This document shows positions 15,857 through 24,430 of a DNA stretch of 64,000 nt, one piece after another. The notes under the pieces are model-generated. The model saw only the letters and a list, made by a program, of their open reading frames with translations, made no database searches and had not been told where the DNA came from. The first letter of the stretch is position 1. Each line of letters begins with the position of its first letter. Both the position numbers and the translations under genes were made by a program. Source of the stretch: Bog-473 sp963742035 (GTDB lineage: Bacteria; Actinomycetota; Acidimicrobiia; Acidimicrobiales; RAAP-2); assembly GCA_963742035.1 (NCBI GenBank), contig CAVUKH010000013.1:1-64000 (forward strand), given 5' to 3'.

Positions 15857-17278
15857 TCAGACAGCGCCCGGCGTCACGTCGGCGGCCGTCCAGAAGCCGA
15901 CACGGGGGGAGCCGCAACGCCCACGGGCATAGGCCTTCAGCCGCGCCCGGGCGTCGGCCGAGAGGAGATCCACCGCGTCGAAGATCCCGCCGGGTCCGGG
16001 GGCCCGCAGGGCACGGTCGGCCTCGGTGTTCGATCGGGGCAACTGGGTGGTCAACACGACGAAGGGCGCATGGCCACCGGCGGCCAGCACGTGGGCCCGG
16101 CCGAGGGCGCGCCAGACCGTCTCGGAACGGGCCATGCCTCCTCGGTAGGCCGAGTTCGGACCGGCGACGTCGAAGTACCACGTCCGACCGTGAGCGTCCG
16201 TCCCGGTGAAGTCGACGGCCAGGCCCAGCCCGCGCAGGCGGCGGTTGGGCCGGACGTCGGCGAATCCGGCAGCCTCGAGCGCGGCGCGGGCCACCGTGGA
16301 GGCCGACGCACCGTCGCTCGATGCACCGGCGGTGGCGGTGGCGGTGGCGGTGCCAGGTTCGTCTCCCGCCTGCACCTCGTCCGCCAGGCGGGCGCGGGTC
16401 AGCTCGACGTAGGCGGGGTCGAGGTCGTAGCCGACGGCATCCCGACCGCAGCGCAGTGCGGCCACGAGGGTGGAGCCGGAACCGACGAAGGGGTCGACCA
16501 CAAGATCGCCTCGATACGTGTAGAGCTCCATCAGCCGCTGCGGGAGCTCGACGGGGAAGGGCGCCGGGTGCCGCACGCGCAGCGCGCTCTCCGGGGGGAC
16601 GTCCCACACGTCCAGCGTCAGTGCCATGAAGTCGTCGGCGCCGATGCTGCTCTCGTGGGGCAGCCCCTCGCGGCGGCGCTCCTTGGGGGAGCGCGCCCGC
16701 CCGAAGCGCCCCTTGCTGGCCACAATGACGCGCTCGGTCACGTCGCGCAGGACCGGGTTGGCGGGGGAGCGGAACGAGCCCCAGGCACACGAGCCGCTGG
16801 CGCCCTCACCCTTCTGCCACACGATCTCCCCCCGGGGCAGCAGGTGCAGGTCGTCCTGCAGAATGGTCATGACGTCGGCGGCCAGGCTCCGATAAGGCTT
16901 GCGGCCGAGGTTGGCCACGTTGACGGCGATGCGGCCGCCGGGCTCGAGCGCCCGTTTGCACTCGGCGAAGACATCGCGCAACAGGTCGAGGTACTCGATG
17001 TAGGAGCCCGGCACGCCTTCGCGGTCGAGCTCCTCCTCGTACTGCTTCCCGGCGAAGTACGGAGGCGAGGTGACGACGAGGGCCACCGAGGCGTCCGCGA
17101 CCGCGTCCATCCGGCGGGCGTCGCCCTGCAGGCAGGCGATGCCGGGCTCGTGCGGGTTGACGTGCTCGTCGGCGCTGAGCTCGGGTGCCTCGAAGCGGTC
17201 GTAGAAGGCGTCCGCCACGTGGGACTCGTGGCGCCCGACGCCGAAATTGGAGGTCGCGGTGCGACGGCGAGGCGGCAT
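15857..17278 (-). CDS. site-specific DNA methyltransferase with a C-terminal extension
   Basis: This 473-residue AdoMet-dependent DNA amino-methyltransferase has the catalytic motif TSPPY at residues 70-74 before the AdoMet motif DPFVGSGST at 262-270, the order of the beta class. SPPY favours N4-cytosine methylation over adenine, but both occur. After the methylase ends near 305, an Ala/Thr-rich linker leads to a second domain (about 330-473) with paired strands AVDFTGTDAHGRTWYFDVAG and APFVVLTTQLPRSN, which looks like a nuclease-fold or recognition module. No separate restriction gene is next to it, so it is either an orphan methylase or a single-chain system. Confidence 0.88.
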   Translation of the reverse strand: MPPRRRTATSNFGVGRHESHVADAFYDRFEAPELSADEHVNPHEPGIACLQGDARRMDAVADASVALVVTSPPYFAGKQYEEELDREGVPGSYIEYLDLLRDVFAECKRALEPGGRIAVNVANLGRKPYRSLAADVMTILQDDLHLLPRGEIVWQKGEGASGSCAWGSFRSPANPVLRDVTERVIVASKGRFGRARSPKERRREGLPHESSIGADDFMALTLDVWDVPPESALRVRHPAPFPVELPQRLMELYTYRGDLVVDPFVGSGSTLVAALRCGRDAVGYDLDPAYVELTRARLADEVQAGDEPGTATATATAGASSDGASASTVARAALEAAGFADVRPNRRLRGLGLAVDFTGTDAHGRTWYFDVAGPNSAYRGGMARSETVWRALGRAHVLAAGGHAPFVVLTTQLPRSNTEADRALRAPGPGGIFDAVDLLSADARARLKAYARGRCGSPRVGFWTAADVTPGAV

Positions 17279-17384
17279 GAGGTCGGCTCGAACCCTACCG
17301 GCCGGGCCGCGAGGGAGCCAGGATCCGGGGGCGCAGGCGGGACATGGCGGTCACCCTACGAAACTGCTGTGACAGGCGCCCCCG

Positions 17385-17822
17385 CTACATCTCGTAGACG
17401 ACGAACGACGTGGGCCGCCCGACCTGGTCGTAGAGCGAGCGGGCCCGGCCGTTGTACTGCTGGGTGTGCCAGTAGGCCGTGTCCGCCCCCCGCTCGGTCC
17501 CGGCGGCCTTGACCGCCACCAGCAGGGCGCGCCCGACGTCGGCTCCCCGGGCCGACGGGTCGACGAAGAGGTCCTCGAGGTAGCACTTGGGCTGCCGGGA
17601 CCAGGTCGAGGCATGCACGACGCAGTTGGCCATCCCGATGGCCCGGCCGGCGTCGTCGAGGGCCAGGAGGCCGAACATGCCCTCCTCCCCGGCGCACAGG
17701 CGTTCGAACGTGCTCTGCGAGGTCAGGTCGTCCAGCTCGGCCCGGTAGAAGGCCAGATAGCCGGCCCACAGCCCGGTCCAGGCGTCCCAGTCGTCGCTGC
17801 TCAGTTCCCGGATGGTGGTCAC
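17385..17822 (-). CDS. GNAT N-acetyltransferase
   Basis: This 145-residue acetyltransferase of the short type shows IRELSSDDWDAWTGLWAGYL at the start, CYLEDLFVDPSARGADVGRALL as the acetyl-CoA binding strand and loop, and YWHTQQYNGRARSLYDQVG near the end, which is typical of this subgroup. GTG at 17822 is chosen because it begins exactly at the domain; the longer frame would run across the divergent neighbour. The acceptor is unknown. Confidence 0.9.
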   Translation of the reverse strand: MTTIRELSSDDWDAWTGLWAGYLAFYRAELDDLTSQSTFERLCAGEEGMFGLLALDDAGRAIGMANCVVHASTWSRQPKCYLEDLFVDPSARGADVGRALLVAVKAAGTERGADTAYWHTQQYNGRARSLYDQVGRPTSFVVYEM

Positions 17823-17888
17823 CCCGTCAGCTTGGCATCGACCGCGGGCCGGGGAACGGGATCCACCCGCCGGGCCTATCGTGCGGCG

Positions 17889-18566
17889 ATGGCCGATCCG
17901 CCCCTCTCCCAGCTCTACGGCGACTCCCGGGCCCGTCTCATCGCCCTGGTCACCGGGCTCGACGAGCGGAGCCTGGCCGCCCCGGTCCCCGCCTGCCCCG
18001 GGTGGCGTGTGCGCGACGTCGTGGCCCACCTGACAGCGGTGGGGGAGGACGTGCTCGAGGGCCGCCTCACCGGGCCGCCCACCGAGGAGCAGTCCGCCGC
18101 GGAGGTGGCCCGCTACGAAGGCCACCCGTTCCCCGAGCTGCTGGCCCACTGGGACGAGCTGGCGCCGAGCTTCGCGGCGGCGATCGACGGCTTCGAGGTC
18201 TGGCCGGCAGTGCTCGACGTGGCCACTCATGAGCAGGACGTCCGGGGCGCACTCGGAGCGACGGGTGCGCGCGACGCCGACGTGGTGCGTCTCGGGTCCG
18301 ACCGCCTCCTGACCTGGATGCGGCCACCCGTGCCGCTCCGGGTGGTCGTCGAGGACGGGGTCTACGACCTCGGTCTCGACGGCGTCGCCGACGGCGACGG
18401 CGACGAGGCGATCGTGCTCCGGACGACCCGCTTCGAGGCCTTCCGGTGGCGCCTGGGGCGCCGCAGCCGGCGCCAACTGGCCGAACTCGAGTGGACCGGC
18501 GACCCGTCGCCCGTGCTCGACGATCTCGTCGTGTTCGGTCCGGCCGCCACCGACGTCAACGAGTAG
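17889..18566 (+). CDS. maleylpyruvate isomerase family, mycothiol-dependent DinB-fold protein
   Basis: This 225-residue protein of the DinB/MDMPI superfamily has LSQLYGDSRARLIALVTGLDE at the start and the PACPGWRVRDVVAHLTAV signature carrying the first metal histidine, with further candidates in LLAHWDEL and DVATHEQDVRGA. Enzymes of this family use mycothiol, the actinobacterial thiol, for isomerisation or thiol transfer. The C-terminal part has the sterol-carrier-like fold of the family. ATG follows the acetyltransferase divergently after 66 bases; the Smr gene follows ten bases after the stop, so they may be co-transcribed. Confidence 0.87.
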   Translation: MADPPLSQLYGDSRARLIALVTGLDERSLAAPVPACPGWRVRDVVAHLTAVGEDVLEGRLTGPPTEEQSAAEVARYEGHPFPELLAHWDELAPSFAAAIDGFEVWPAVLDVATHEQDVRGALGATGARDADVVRLGSDRLLTWMRPPVPLRVVVEDGVYDLGLDGVADGDGDEAIVLRTTRFEAFRWRLGRRSRRQLAELEWTGDPSPVLDDLVVFGPAATDVNE

Positions 18567-18576
18567 CACCATCACC

Positions 18577-18831
18577 ATGAAGCTCACGCTCGATCTGCAC
18601 GACATCTACAACCGGGGCGGCGACATCGACCGGGCGCTGCAGCGCGTGATGGACGAAGCGGTGGCCAAGAAGGCCAAGCTGGTGGAGATCATCCCCGGCA
18701 AGGGCAGCGGGCAACTGAAGAAACGCGTACTGCGCTTCCTCGACCGCAAGGACATCAAGCCGCTCTACCACCGCGTCGAGAAGGACTCGCACAACTTCGG
18801 CCGCGTCTTCGTGCACTTCCGGCCGAAGTAG
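18577..18831 (+). CDS. Smr domain protein
   Basis: This 84-residue stand-alone Smr domain (small MutS-related) starts LTLDLHD and carries the core loop IPGKGSGQLKKRVLRFL, the G-K/H-G-x-G motif of the fold. Smr domains nick branched or damaged DNA, or cleave RNA on collided ribosomes. Stand-alone copies of this size are common in actinobacteria. It begins ten bases after the mycothiol-dependent protein gene and converges with the UbiB-family kinase gene with nine bases between the stops. Confidence 0.9.
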   Translation: MKLTLDLHDIYNRGGDIDRALQRVMDEAVAKKAKLVEIIPGKGSGQLKKRVLRFLDRKDIKPLYHRVEKDSHNFGRVFVHFRPK

Positions 18832-18839
18832 AAGTCGGT

Positions 18840-20534
18840 CTATTTCGGCGTCCGTCGAGTGCGGCCATTGCGGGCGGGCCGGCCCCGGCCGTCGAACTTC
18901 TGGCGGACCTGGGCCCGCCGGGCCTGGATCTCGCGGTGGGTCAGGCCCTCGACCGAGGCATCGAGGCCGAAGCCCGCCTTGATGCCCGTGATGTCCGGGG
19001 CCCAGTCCTCCTCCGCCTGCAGGCCGAGCTGGGCCATGATCCGCTCGCCGTGCTTGGCGGCGAAGAGCAGCGCGATGGCCTCGACCTCGGCGAACAGGTC
19101 CAGGTCGGGGGCGAGCGTGGCGATGGCCCCGTCCAGGAACATCAGGTTCTTCACGAAGAGCATGAGCTCCTTGGGCAGGCGGGCGCCGATGCCGAGCAGC
19201 GTCTTGATGGAGTGCTGCATTTCGGCGACGAGCTCGTCGGCGGTCAGCGCCGTCGGGTCGATCGGGGGCCGGTCCAGGCCCAGCACGTCGATCACGTGCT
19301 GCACGTCGAGCTCGCCGGGGAAGGCGCCGAGGTCACGCAGGGCGGCCACCTGGGCCGGGATGTCGGCGTTGGAGGCCCCGACGACCAGGGCCAGGAGGGC
19401 CAGGCGCTTGGCCTCCGTCAGGCGGCCGGTGATGCCGAAGTCCAGCAACGCGGTCTTGCCCGAGGGCAGCACGAAGAGGTTCCCCCCGTGCAGGTCCCCG
19501 TGGAAGATGCCGTAGAACAGCGCCCCCTCCAGGAAGCCGATCATGCCGGCCCGCACGACGGCCTCGGTGTCGATGCCGGCCGCCTGCATGCCCTCGACGT
19601 CGCCGAAGTGGAAGCCGTCGAGGCGCTCCATGACCAGCATGCGGCGCGTCACCAGCGTGGGGTGGGGCCGGGGCACCACGAAGTCGCGCTGGTCGAGCGC
19701 GGCAAAGGTAGTGGCGACATCGAGCATGTTCTCGGCCTCGAGACGGAAGTCGAGCTCCTCCACGATCGTCTCGGCGAAGAGCTCGACCAGGGCCGGCGGG
19801 TTGGCCAGGGCGGCGACGGGGATCCGGCCCACCAGCAGCGGCGCCAGCCAGGCCATGACGGCGAGGTCCTGGCGCACACGGGCCGACACCGTCGGGCGCT
19901 GGACCTTGACCACGACCGGGGTGCCGTCGAGCAGGGTGGCGGCGTGCACCTGGGCGATGGAGGCGGCGGCCAGGGGGGTGCGCTCGACCGAGGCGAAGGT
20001 GGCGGAGAGGGGCCCGCCGAGCTCCTCGGTCAGGACCTGCTCGACGACCGGCCACGGCTCGGGGGTGACCTGGTCGCGGCACCACTTGAACTCGGCCACC
20101 AGCTCGGGCGGGAAGACGCCGTCACCCGAGGCGACGATCTGGCCCAGCTTGATGTAGGTCGGGCCCAGCCGCTCGGCCGCCACCCGCAGGCGCCGCGAGA
20201 TGCCGGCCACCGACTCGGTGCCGCCACGCCGGCGCTCCTTGACGTACCAGAGCCCGAGGGCGGGGGCCACGGCGCGCACCGTCGTGCCCAGTCGATGCAG
20301 CGGCGGCAGCCGGCGCCGTCGGGTCAGCTGGGGGAGCGAGGCGTTGAGCCGGGTGCGCACGCCGGCCAGCCCTCGGCGCCAGGTCAGGTGCTCGGGGTCG
20401 ATGACCCAGGGGCCGTTGTCGCTGAACGTGCCGAGCTCCGTGTCCGGCGAGAGATCCGTGTCCGGGAGAGAGCAGTGTCCGGGAGAGCTCCGTGTCCGGC
20501 GAAGGGGCCGCCACGGATCAGGATCAGTCGCCAC
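18840..20534 (-). CDS. ABC1/UbiB-family atypical kinase
   Basis: This protein of up to 564 residues is in the UbiB/ADCK (AarF) family, atypical ATPases tied to quinone biosynthesis and lipid homeostasis. All family marks are present: TYIKLGQ (KxGQ), AAASIAQVHAA (alanine-rich nucleotide loop), the Lys in VVVKVQRP, HGDLHGGNLFV (catalytic loop) and LLDFGITG (DFG-type metal site). The N-terminus is uncertain: residues 1-40 are unlike other family members and are encoded across four imperfect 17-18 bp repeats, so the real start may lie further in. The C-terminus is basic. It begins 30 bases after the response regulator gene. Confidence 0.88.
   Translation of the reverse strand: MATDPDPWRPLRRTRSSPGHCSLPDTDLSPDTELGTFSDNGPWVIDPEHLTWRRGLAGVRTRLNASLPQLTRRRRLPPLHRLGTTVRAVAPALGLWYVKERRRGGTESVAGISRRLRVAAERLGPTYIKLGQIVASGDGVFPPELVAEFKWCRDQVTPEPWPVVEQVLTEELGGPLSATFASVERTPLAAASIAQVHAATLLDGTPVVVKVQRPTVSARVRQDLAVMAWLAPLLVGRIPVAALANPPALVELFAETIVEELDFRLEAENMLDVATTFAALDQRDFVVPRPHPTLVTRRMLVMERLDGFHFGDVEGMQAAGIDTEAVVRAGMIGFLEGALFYGIFHGDLHGGNLFVLPSGKTALLDFGITGRLTEAKRLALLALVVGASNADIPAQVAALRDLGAFPGELDVQHVIDVLGLDRPPIDPTALTADELVAEMQHSIKTLLGIGARLPKELMLFVKNLMFLDGAIATLAPDLDLFAEVEAIALLFAAKHGERIMAQLGLQAEEDWAPDITGIKAGFGLDASVEGLTHREIQARRAQVRQKFDGRGRPARNGRTRRTPK
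20440..20508 (-). repeat. four imperfect 17-18 bp tandem repeats
   Basis: GTGTCCGG starts at 20440, 20458, 20475 and 20492, each copy followed by a GAGAG/CGAAG-like tail. The copies lie within the first codons called for the UbiB-family gene. Because 17 is not a multiple of three, the frame cannot be conserved across unit changes, which argues that this stretch is really untranslated leader. Confidence 0.6.
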
Positions 20535-20564
20535 GGGACGAGCCTATGGCCGCGCCGGCGGTGC

Positions 20565-21253
20565 TCAGGGCGTCACGAGACCGCACTGGAAGGCGAAGAC
20601 CACGGCCTGTACGCGGTCGCGGAGCCCCAGCTTGGCCAGCAGCCGGCCGACGTGTGACTTGACCGTCGCCTCCGAGACGTACAGGCGCTCGGCGATTTCG
20701 GCGTTGGAGAGGCCGTCGGCCACGGCGAGCAGGACCTCGCGCTCGCGTCGGTCAGGCTGGCCAGCGCAGGGTTCTCCTCCGGGGCGCCGCCTGAGGCCGG
20801 ACCGTCGGCGCTGAGGTCGGGCAGCGTCTCGGCGTACTCCTCGAGCAGGCGGCGGGTGATGCGGGGCGACACCACGGCGTCACCGCGGGCCACGGTGCGG
20901 ATGGCGCTCCCGAGCTCCGCCGGGGGGACGTCCTTGAGGAGGAACCCGCTGGCGCCCGCCCGCAGCGCGCTGAAGGCGTACTCGTCGAGGTCGAAGGTCG
21001 TGAGGATCAGGACGCGGGTGCTGTCGCCCGCGTCCGAGGCGGTGATGGCCCGGGTGGCCTCAATCCCGTCGAGGACGGGCATGCGCACGTCCATCAGCAC
21101 GACGTCGGGCCGGTAGAGCTCGACGAGGCGCACGGCGTCGGCCCCGTCCGCGGCCTCGCCCACGATCTCCATGTCCTCTTCCGCTTCGAGGATCATGCGG
21201 AAGCCCTTGCGCAGAAGCGCCTGATCGTCCGCCAGCACGACACGGATGGTCAT
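20565..21253 (-). pseudogene. NarL/LuxR-type response regulator (frameshift near 20750)
   Basis: The receiver domain is intact: DD in VVLADDQALLRKG, the phospho-acceptor D in PDVVLMDVRMP, T in RVLILTTFD, and K in GFLLKDVPP. After GAPEENPALASLT the frame breaks. Reading on in the next frame restores the helix-turn-helix REREVLLAVADGLSNAEIAE, SEATVKSHVGRLLAKLG and the stop at 20565. A single missing base in CTGACCGACGCGAG near 20750 explains this. The length is otherwise normal for the family. It overlaps the kinase gene by ATGA, as cognate pairs do. Error in the consensus is as likely as true loss of the DNA-binding domain. Confidence 0.85.
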
Positions 21254-22597
21254 GACGGGGTGGGGGCCTTGCAGTCGTGCAGCACCGTCGCGACCTCCCA
21301 GCCGCCGTTGGGCCGCGGCCCGGCGCTGAGTGTGCCCCCGAATGCGGTGGCCCGTTCGGCCATGCCGGCCAGGCCGTGGCCTCCGCTTCTCGCCCCGGCC
21401 GGGACGGTGACGGTGCTGCGGCCGTCGTCGGTGACCCGCACGGCGATGTCAGGGTTGGCGAAGTCCAGCTCTATCTCCACCGACGTCGCTTCCTCGGCGT
21501 GCTTGAGCGCGTTGGTCAAGGCCTCCTGCACCACCCGGTAGACGGTCAGGCCCGCCGCGCCGGACACCTCGAAGGGCGTGCCGACCCGCTGGACCGAGAC
21601 ATCGAGCCCGGTGCCCCGGACGCGTTCGACGAGCGCAGGGAGCTCACGCAGGCCCGGTTGGGGCGCCAGCGGGGGATCGGCGGGGCCCGTGCCGTTGCGC
21701 GGCGCCGTTGGCGGCGCTGCCGGCGGCGGAGTCGTCCGGGCCGGCCGGCGTCGGCTCGTCCCGCAGGACGCCGAGCATGCGCCGCATGTCGGTCAGCGCC
21801 TGGCGCCCCGTGCTCGAGACGTCGTCCATGGCCTCGGCCGCCCGGGCCGGATCGGTGGCCTGCGCCAGCGAGGCGGCGTCGGCCAGTGTGACCATGACCT
21901 GGATGTTGTGGGAGACCACGTCGTGCATCTCCCCCGCGATGCGGGCCCGCTCCGTCACTGCGGCCAGCGTCGCCTGCTGGTCGCGCTCGAGCTCCAAGCG
22001 CGCCGCCCGCTCGGCCAGCCAGTCGAGCTGGCTGCGCAGGGCGCGCACCACCACCCCGGCCAGCAGCGCCGTGAAGACGAGGCCGGTGAGGAAGACGAGG
22101 CCCTGCAGCCTGTTGCCCGCCGGGTCCCAGTGCACCGTGGCCATCACGACGCCGGCTTCGAGAATGGCCGTGGCGGCGGCCACGAGGCGCCACTCGGACT
22201 CGAGCGCCACGGTGTAGAGGGCGACGAGGAGCGCGACGTCGGCCAGAGCCGGGTCAGTCACCAGCCACTGTGTGAACGCCACCGCCGCGACGACGAGGAA
22301 CACGGTCATCGGCGCGCGGCGCCGGAAGACCAGCGGGAAGATCAGTGCGGCCACGAAGAAGAGGCTCGGCCGGGGCGCCGTGCGCTCGACGAACCAGCCC
22401 GCGCACACCACGAAGAGGCCTGCTGCGAGGACGAGGTCGACCAGCGTGGCGTAGCGGCGGTCGAAGGCCCGCAGCCATTGCCAGACCCGCCAGGCGCCGT
22501 CGTCCTGCTGCTCCCGCGGCGCTGCGGGCAGTGTGCCGACCCGTGCGCTCCGGGGCCGGAGCCACTCGGGGTACAGGTGACGTGAGCTGGGGGCCAT
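21250..22597 (-). pseudogene. sensor histidine kinase, NarX/DesK type (frameshift near 21700)
   Basis: This is a membrane histidine kinase partner of the response regulator. ATG at 22597 has AAGGA before it. Residues about 45-150 hold four to five membrane segments, followed by a HisKA_3 dimerisation domain with the phospho-acceptor H in RIAGEMHDVVSHNIQVM. After LGVLRDEPTPAGPDDSAA the frame slips; the ATP-binding domain continues in another frame (YRVVQEALTNALKHA, DDGRST, GGHGLAGMAERA). The signal is unknown. Both partners of the pair carry a one-base-type lesion, which makes sequence error worth checking first. Confidence 0.85.
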
Positions 22598-22893
22598 CGG
22601 ATCCTTCGTTCCCTGGCGGGACGACCATGGTAGTGCCGTCTGAGCTGGACCTCTTGGCGCCGACCACCCCGTACTCACCTCCCCAGCCTCCCTGGTGGGG
22701 GCCGGACCGGTTCTCATCCCGAAGAATGAAACCTGGGTGGGCGGATCAGTCCTCCGGGCGATTCGACGGCACCGGCCGTTCTACCTTCGAAGGGCGAAGC
22801 CGACGAGCGGCGTGAGGTAGCGGGTGTGGTCCGCCCCGAGCACACAGCGCACCTCACGTCGCTTGTGGGACCGGGCGTCGCCTGGGTGCGGGC

Positions 22894-23772
22894 TCAGCCG
22901 CCGGCGCGGGCGGCGGCCTCCCGGCAGGCCTCGAGGTCGTCGAAGGCCCGGGCCACGTCCTCCGGCGTGAAGGCGAAGAAGAGGGCGGCCACCGCGTCGG
23001 CGCCGGCCTCGGCGTAGCCCTCGACCCATTCGGGCGTCAGCTGGTTGAAGTAGGGGCAGACCGTGATCCGGAGCTCGGACCGGCTGCGCCCGACCTTCTC
23101 GAGCTCCTCGTCGAGCGCGGCCAGGCCGACGGCCAGCTCCTCGGGCGAGCGGTTGAAGGTGTGCCAGCCCTGCCCGTGGCGCGCCGCCCGGCGCAACGCG
23201 GCCGGCGTCTCGCCACCGATGTGGACGGGGGGCGGCTGCTGGACCGGCTTGGGGAACATCTGGCAGGGGGGCAGGTCGTAGACCTCGCCGTGGAAGGAGG
23301 AGGTCTCGTCGAGCCAGAGCGTGCGCAGCACCTCGAGGTACTCGTCGGTCCGGCGGCCGCGCTGCTCCCACGGGACGTTGAGGACGTCGAACTCCTCCTT
23401 CAGCCAGCCCACGCCGATGCCGAGGTCGACCCGCCCGTCCGAGAGCCAGTCGAGCGAGCTGACCTCCTTGGCGGTGTAGACGGGGTTGCGCTGGGGGAGG
23501 AGCAGCATGGCCGTTCCGAGGCGGACCGTGGACGTGCGTGCCGCCAGGTAGGTCAGCGTCACCATCGGCTCGAGCAGCCCGCTGCCCGGCGGGGCCGGGA
23601 TCTTCCCGTCCGCGGCGTACGGGTAGCTGCTGTCGTACTCCTCGAACAGCACGACGTGCTCGCCCACCCAGATGGTCCCGATGCCGCGCTCCTCGGCTCC
23701 CTCGGCCACGGCGTCGAGCAGCGGGGCGGTGGTCATGGGGCTCGCGGTCGGCATCCACAGGTCGAATTGCAC
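22894..23772 (-). CDS. LLM class oxidoreductase (probably F420-dependent, TIGR03619-like)
   Basis: This 292-residue luciferase-like oxidoreductase shows IGTIWVGEHVVLFEEYDSSY, RLGTAMLLLPQRNPVYTAKE, SDGRVDLGIGVGWLKEEFD, and the late IGGETPAALRRAARHGQGWH, the set typical of the F420-linked subgroup. Start GTG lies one base past the TetR stop on the same strand, so the two are one transcript. A P450 gene heads this operon, so the enzyme may act on the P450 product or share its pathway; that link is an inference from position. Confidence 0.9.
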   Translation of the reverse strand: MQFDLWMPTASPMTTAPLLDAVAEGAEERGIGTIWVGEHVVLFEEYDSSYPYAADGKIPAPPGSGLLEPMVTLTYLAARTSTVRLGTAMLLLPQRNPVYTAKEVSSLDWLSDGRVDLGIGVGWLKEEFDVLNVPWEQRGRRTDEYLEVLRTLWLDETSSFHGEVYDLPPCQMFPKPVQQPPPVHIGGETPAALRRAARHGQGWHTFNRSPEELAVGLAALDEELEKVGRSRSELRITVCPYFNQLTPEWVEGYAEAGADAVAALFFAFTPEDVARAFDDLEACREAAARAGG

Positions 23773-23773
23773 G

Positions 23774-24397
23774 TCAGGCCCCCAGTCCTCGGCACACGAA
23801 GGAACACATCTCGTCGGCGGCCTGTGTGGCCGCGATCGGATCGGGCTCGCCGGCCCGCACCGACAGCGCGCCGTAGATCTGCTGGCCCATGAGCACCACG
23901 GCGCGCTCGGGGTCGACGTCGGCCCGGAAGTCGCCGGTGGCCATGCCGGCCACGACGAGGTCCTCGAGCACCCGGATCATGTCGAGGCCGATCATCATGA
24001 GCGCGCCGCCCACGGCCTCGGAGCCGGCTGCCGTCGTCGTCGACTGGGTGGCCATGGCGAGGCGGAAGAAGGCGGGGCTCTCGTCGACCCGCTCGAGCAC
24101 GCCGAGGATGAGCCGGCGCAGGCGGGCCACCGGCGGGGCGCCGTCATCGGCCACCAGGGCGATGGTGCCCTGCAGATGGTCGTACATGGACTGCACGCAG
24201 GCGCGCAGGAGGTCGTCGCGGTTGGCGAAGTAGACGTACACGGTCGAGCGGGCGACGCCGGCTTCGGACGCGATCTCGTCCATCGACACGTCCGTGGTGC
24301 CGCGCTCGCCGAAGAGTCGGCGTGCCGTGTCGATCAGCTGGTCCCGCCGGAAGTCGCGGATGACCTCCTTCAACGCATCGGGGGCGCGTCGGGCCAT
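23774..24397 (-). CDS. TetR family transcriptional regulator
   Basis: This 207-residue repressor has an N-terminal helix-turn-helix (about residues 17-63: RDQLIDTARRLFGERG, MDEIASEAGVARSTVYVYF, NRDDLL) and a variable helical ligand-binding half. It sits between a P450 gene upstream (33-base gap) and an LLM oxidoreductase downstream (one-base gap). A perfect palindrome of 8-bp arms lies just before the P450 gene and is the natural candidate operator, so the regulator would control itself and its neighbours. The inducer is unknown. Confidence 0.93.
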   Translation of the reverse strand: MARRAPDALKEVIRDFRRDQLIDTARRLFGERGTTDVSMDEIASEAGVARSTVYVYFANRDDLLRACVQSMYDHLQGTIALVADDGAPPVARLRRLILGVLERVDESPAFFRLAMATQSTTTAAGSEAVGGALMMIGLDMIRVLEDLVVAGMATGDFRADVDPERAVVLMGQQIYGALSVRAGEPDPIAATQAADEMCSFVCRGLGA

Positions 24398-24430
24398 CGC
24401 TACCTCGTCCTGGTCAGTGGGGCGGCCGGC

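Noticed and set aside
15134..17512. Plus-strand open frame of 792 residues opposite the DNA methyltransferase
   Set aside because: Low-complexity Arg/Gly/His-rich sequence typical of the antisense strand of high-GC genes; the minus strand carries a complete methyltransferase.
18936..20657. Plus-strand open frame of 573 residues opposite the UbiB-family gene
   Set aside because: Antisense shadow with biased composition; the opposite strand has all kinase family motifs.
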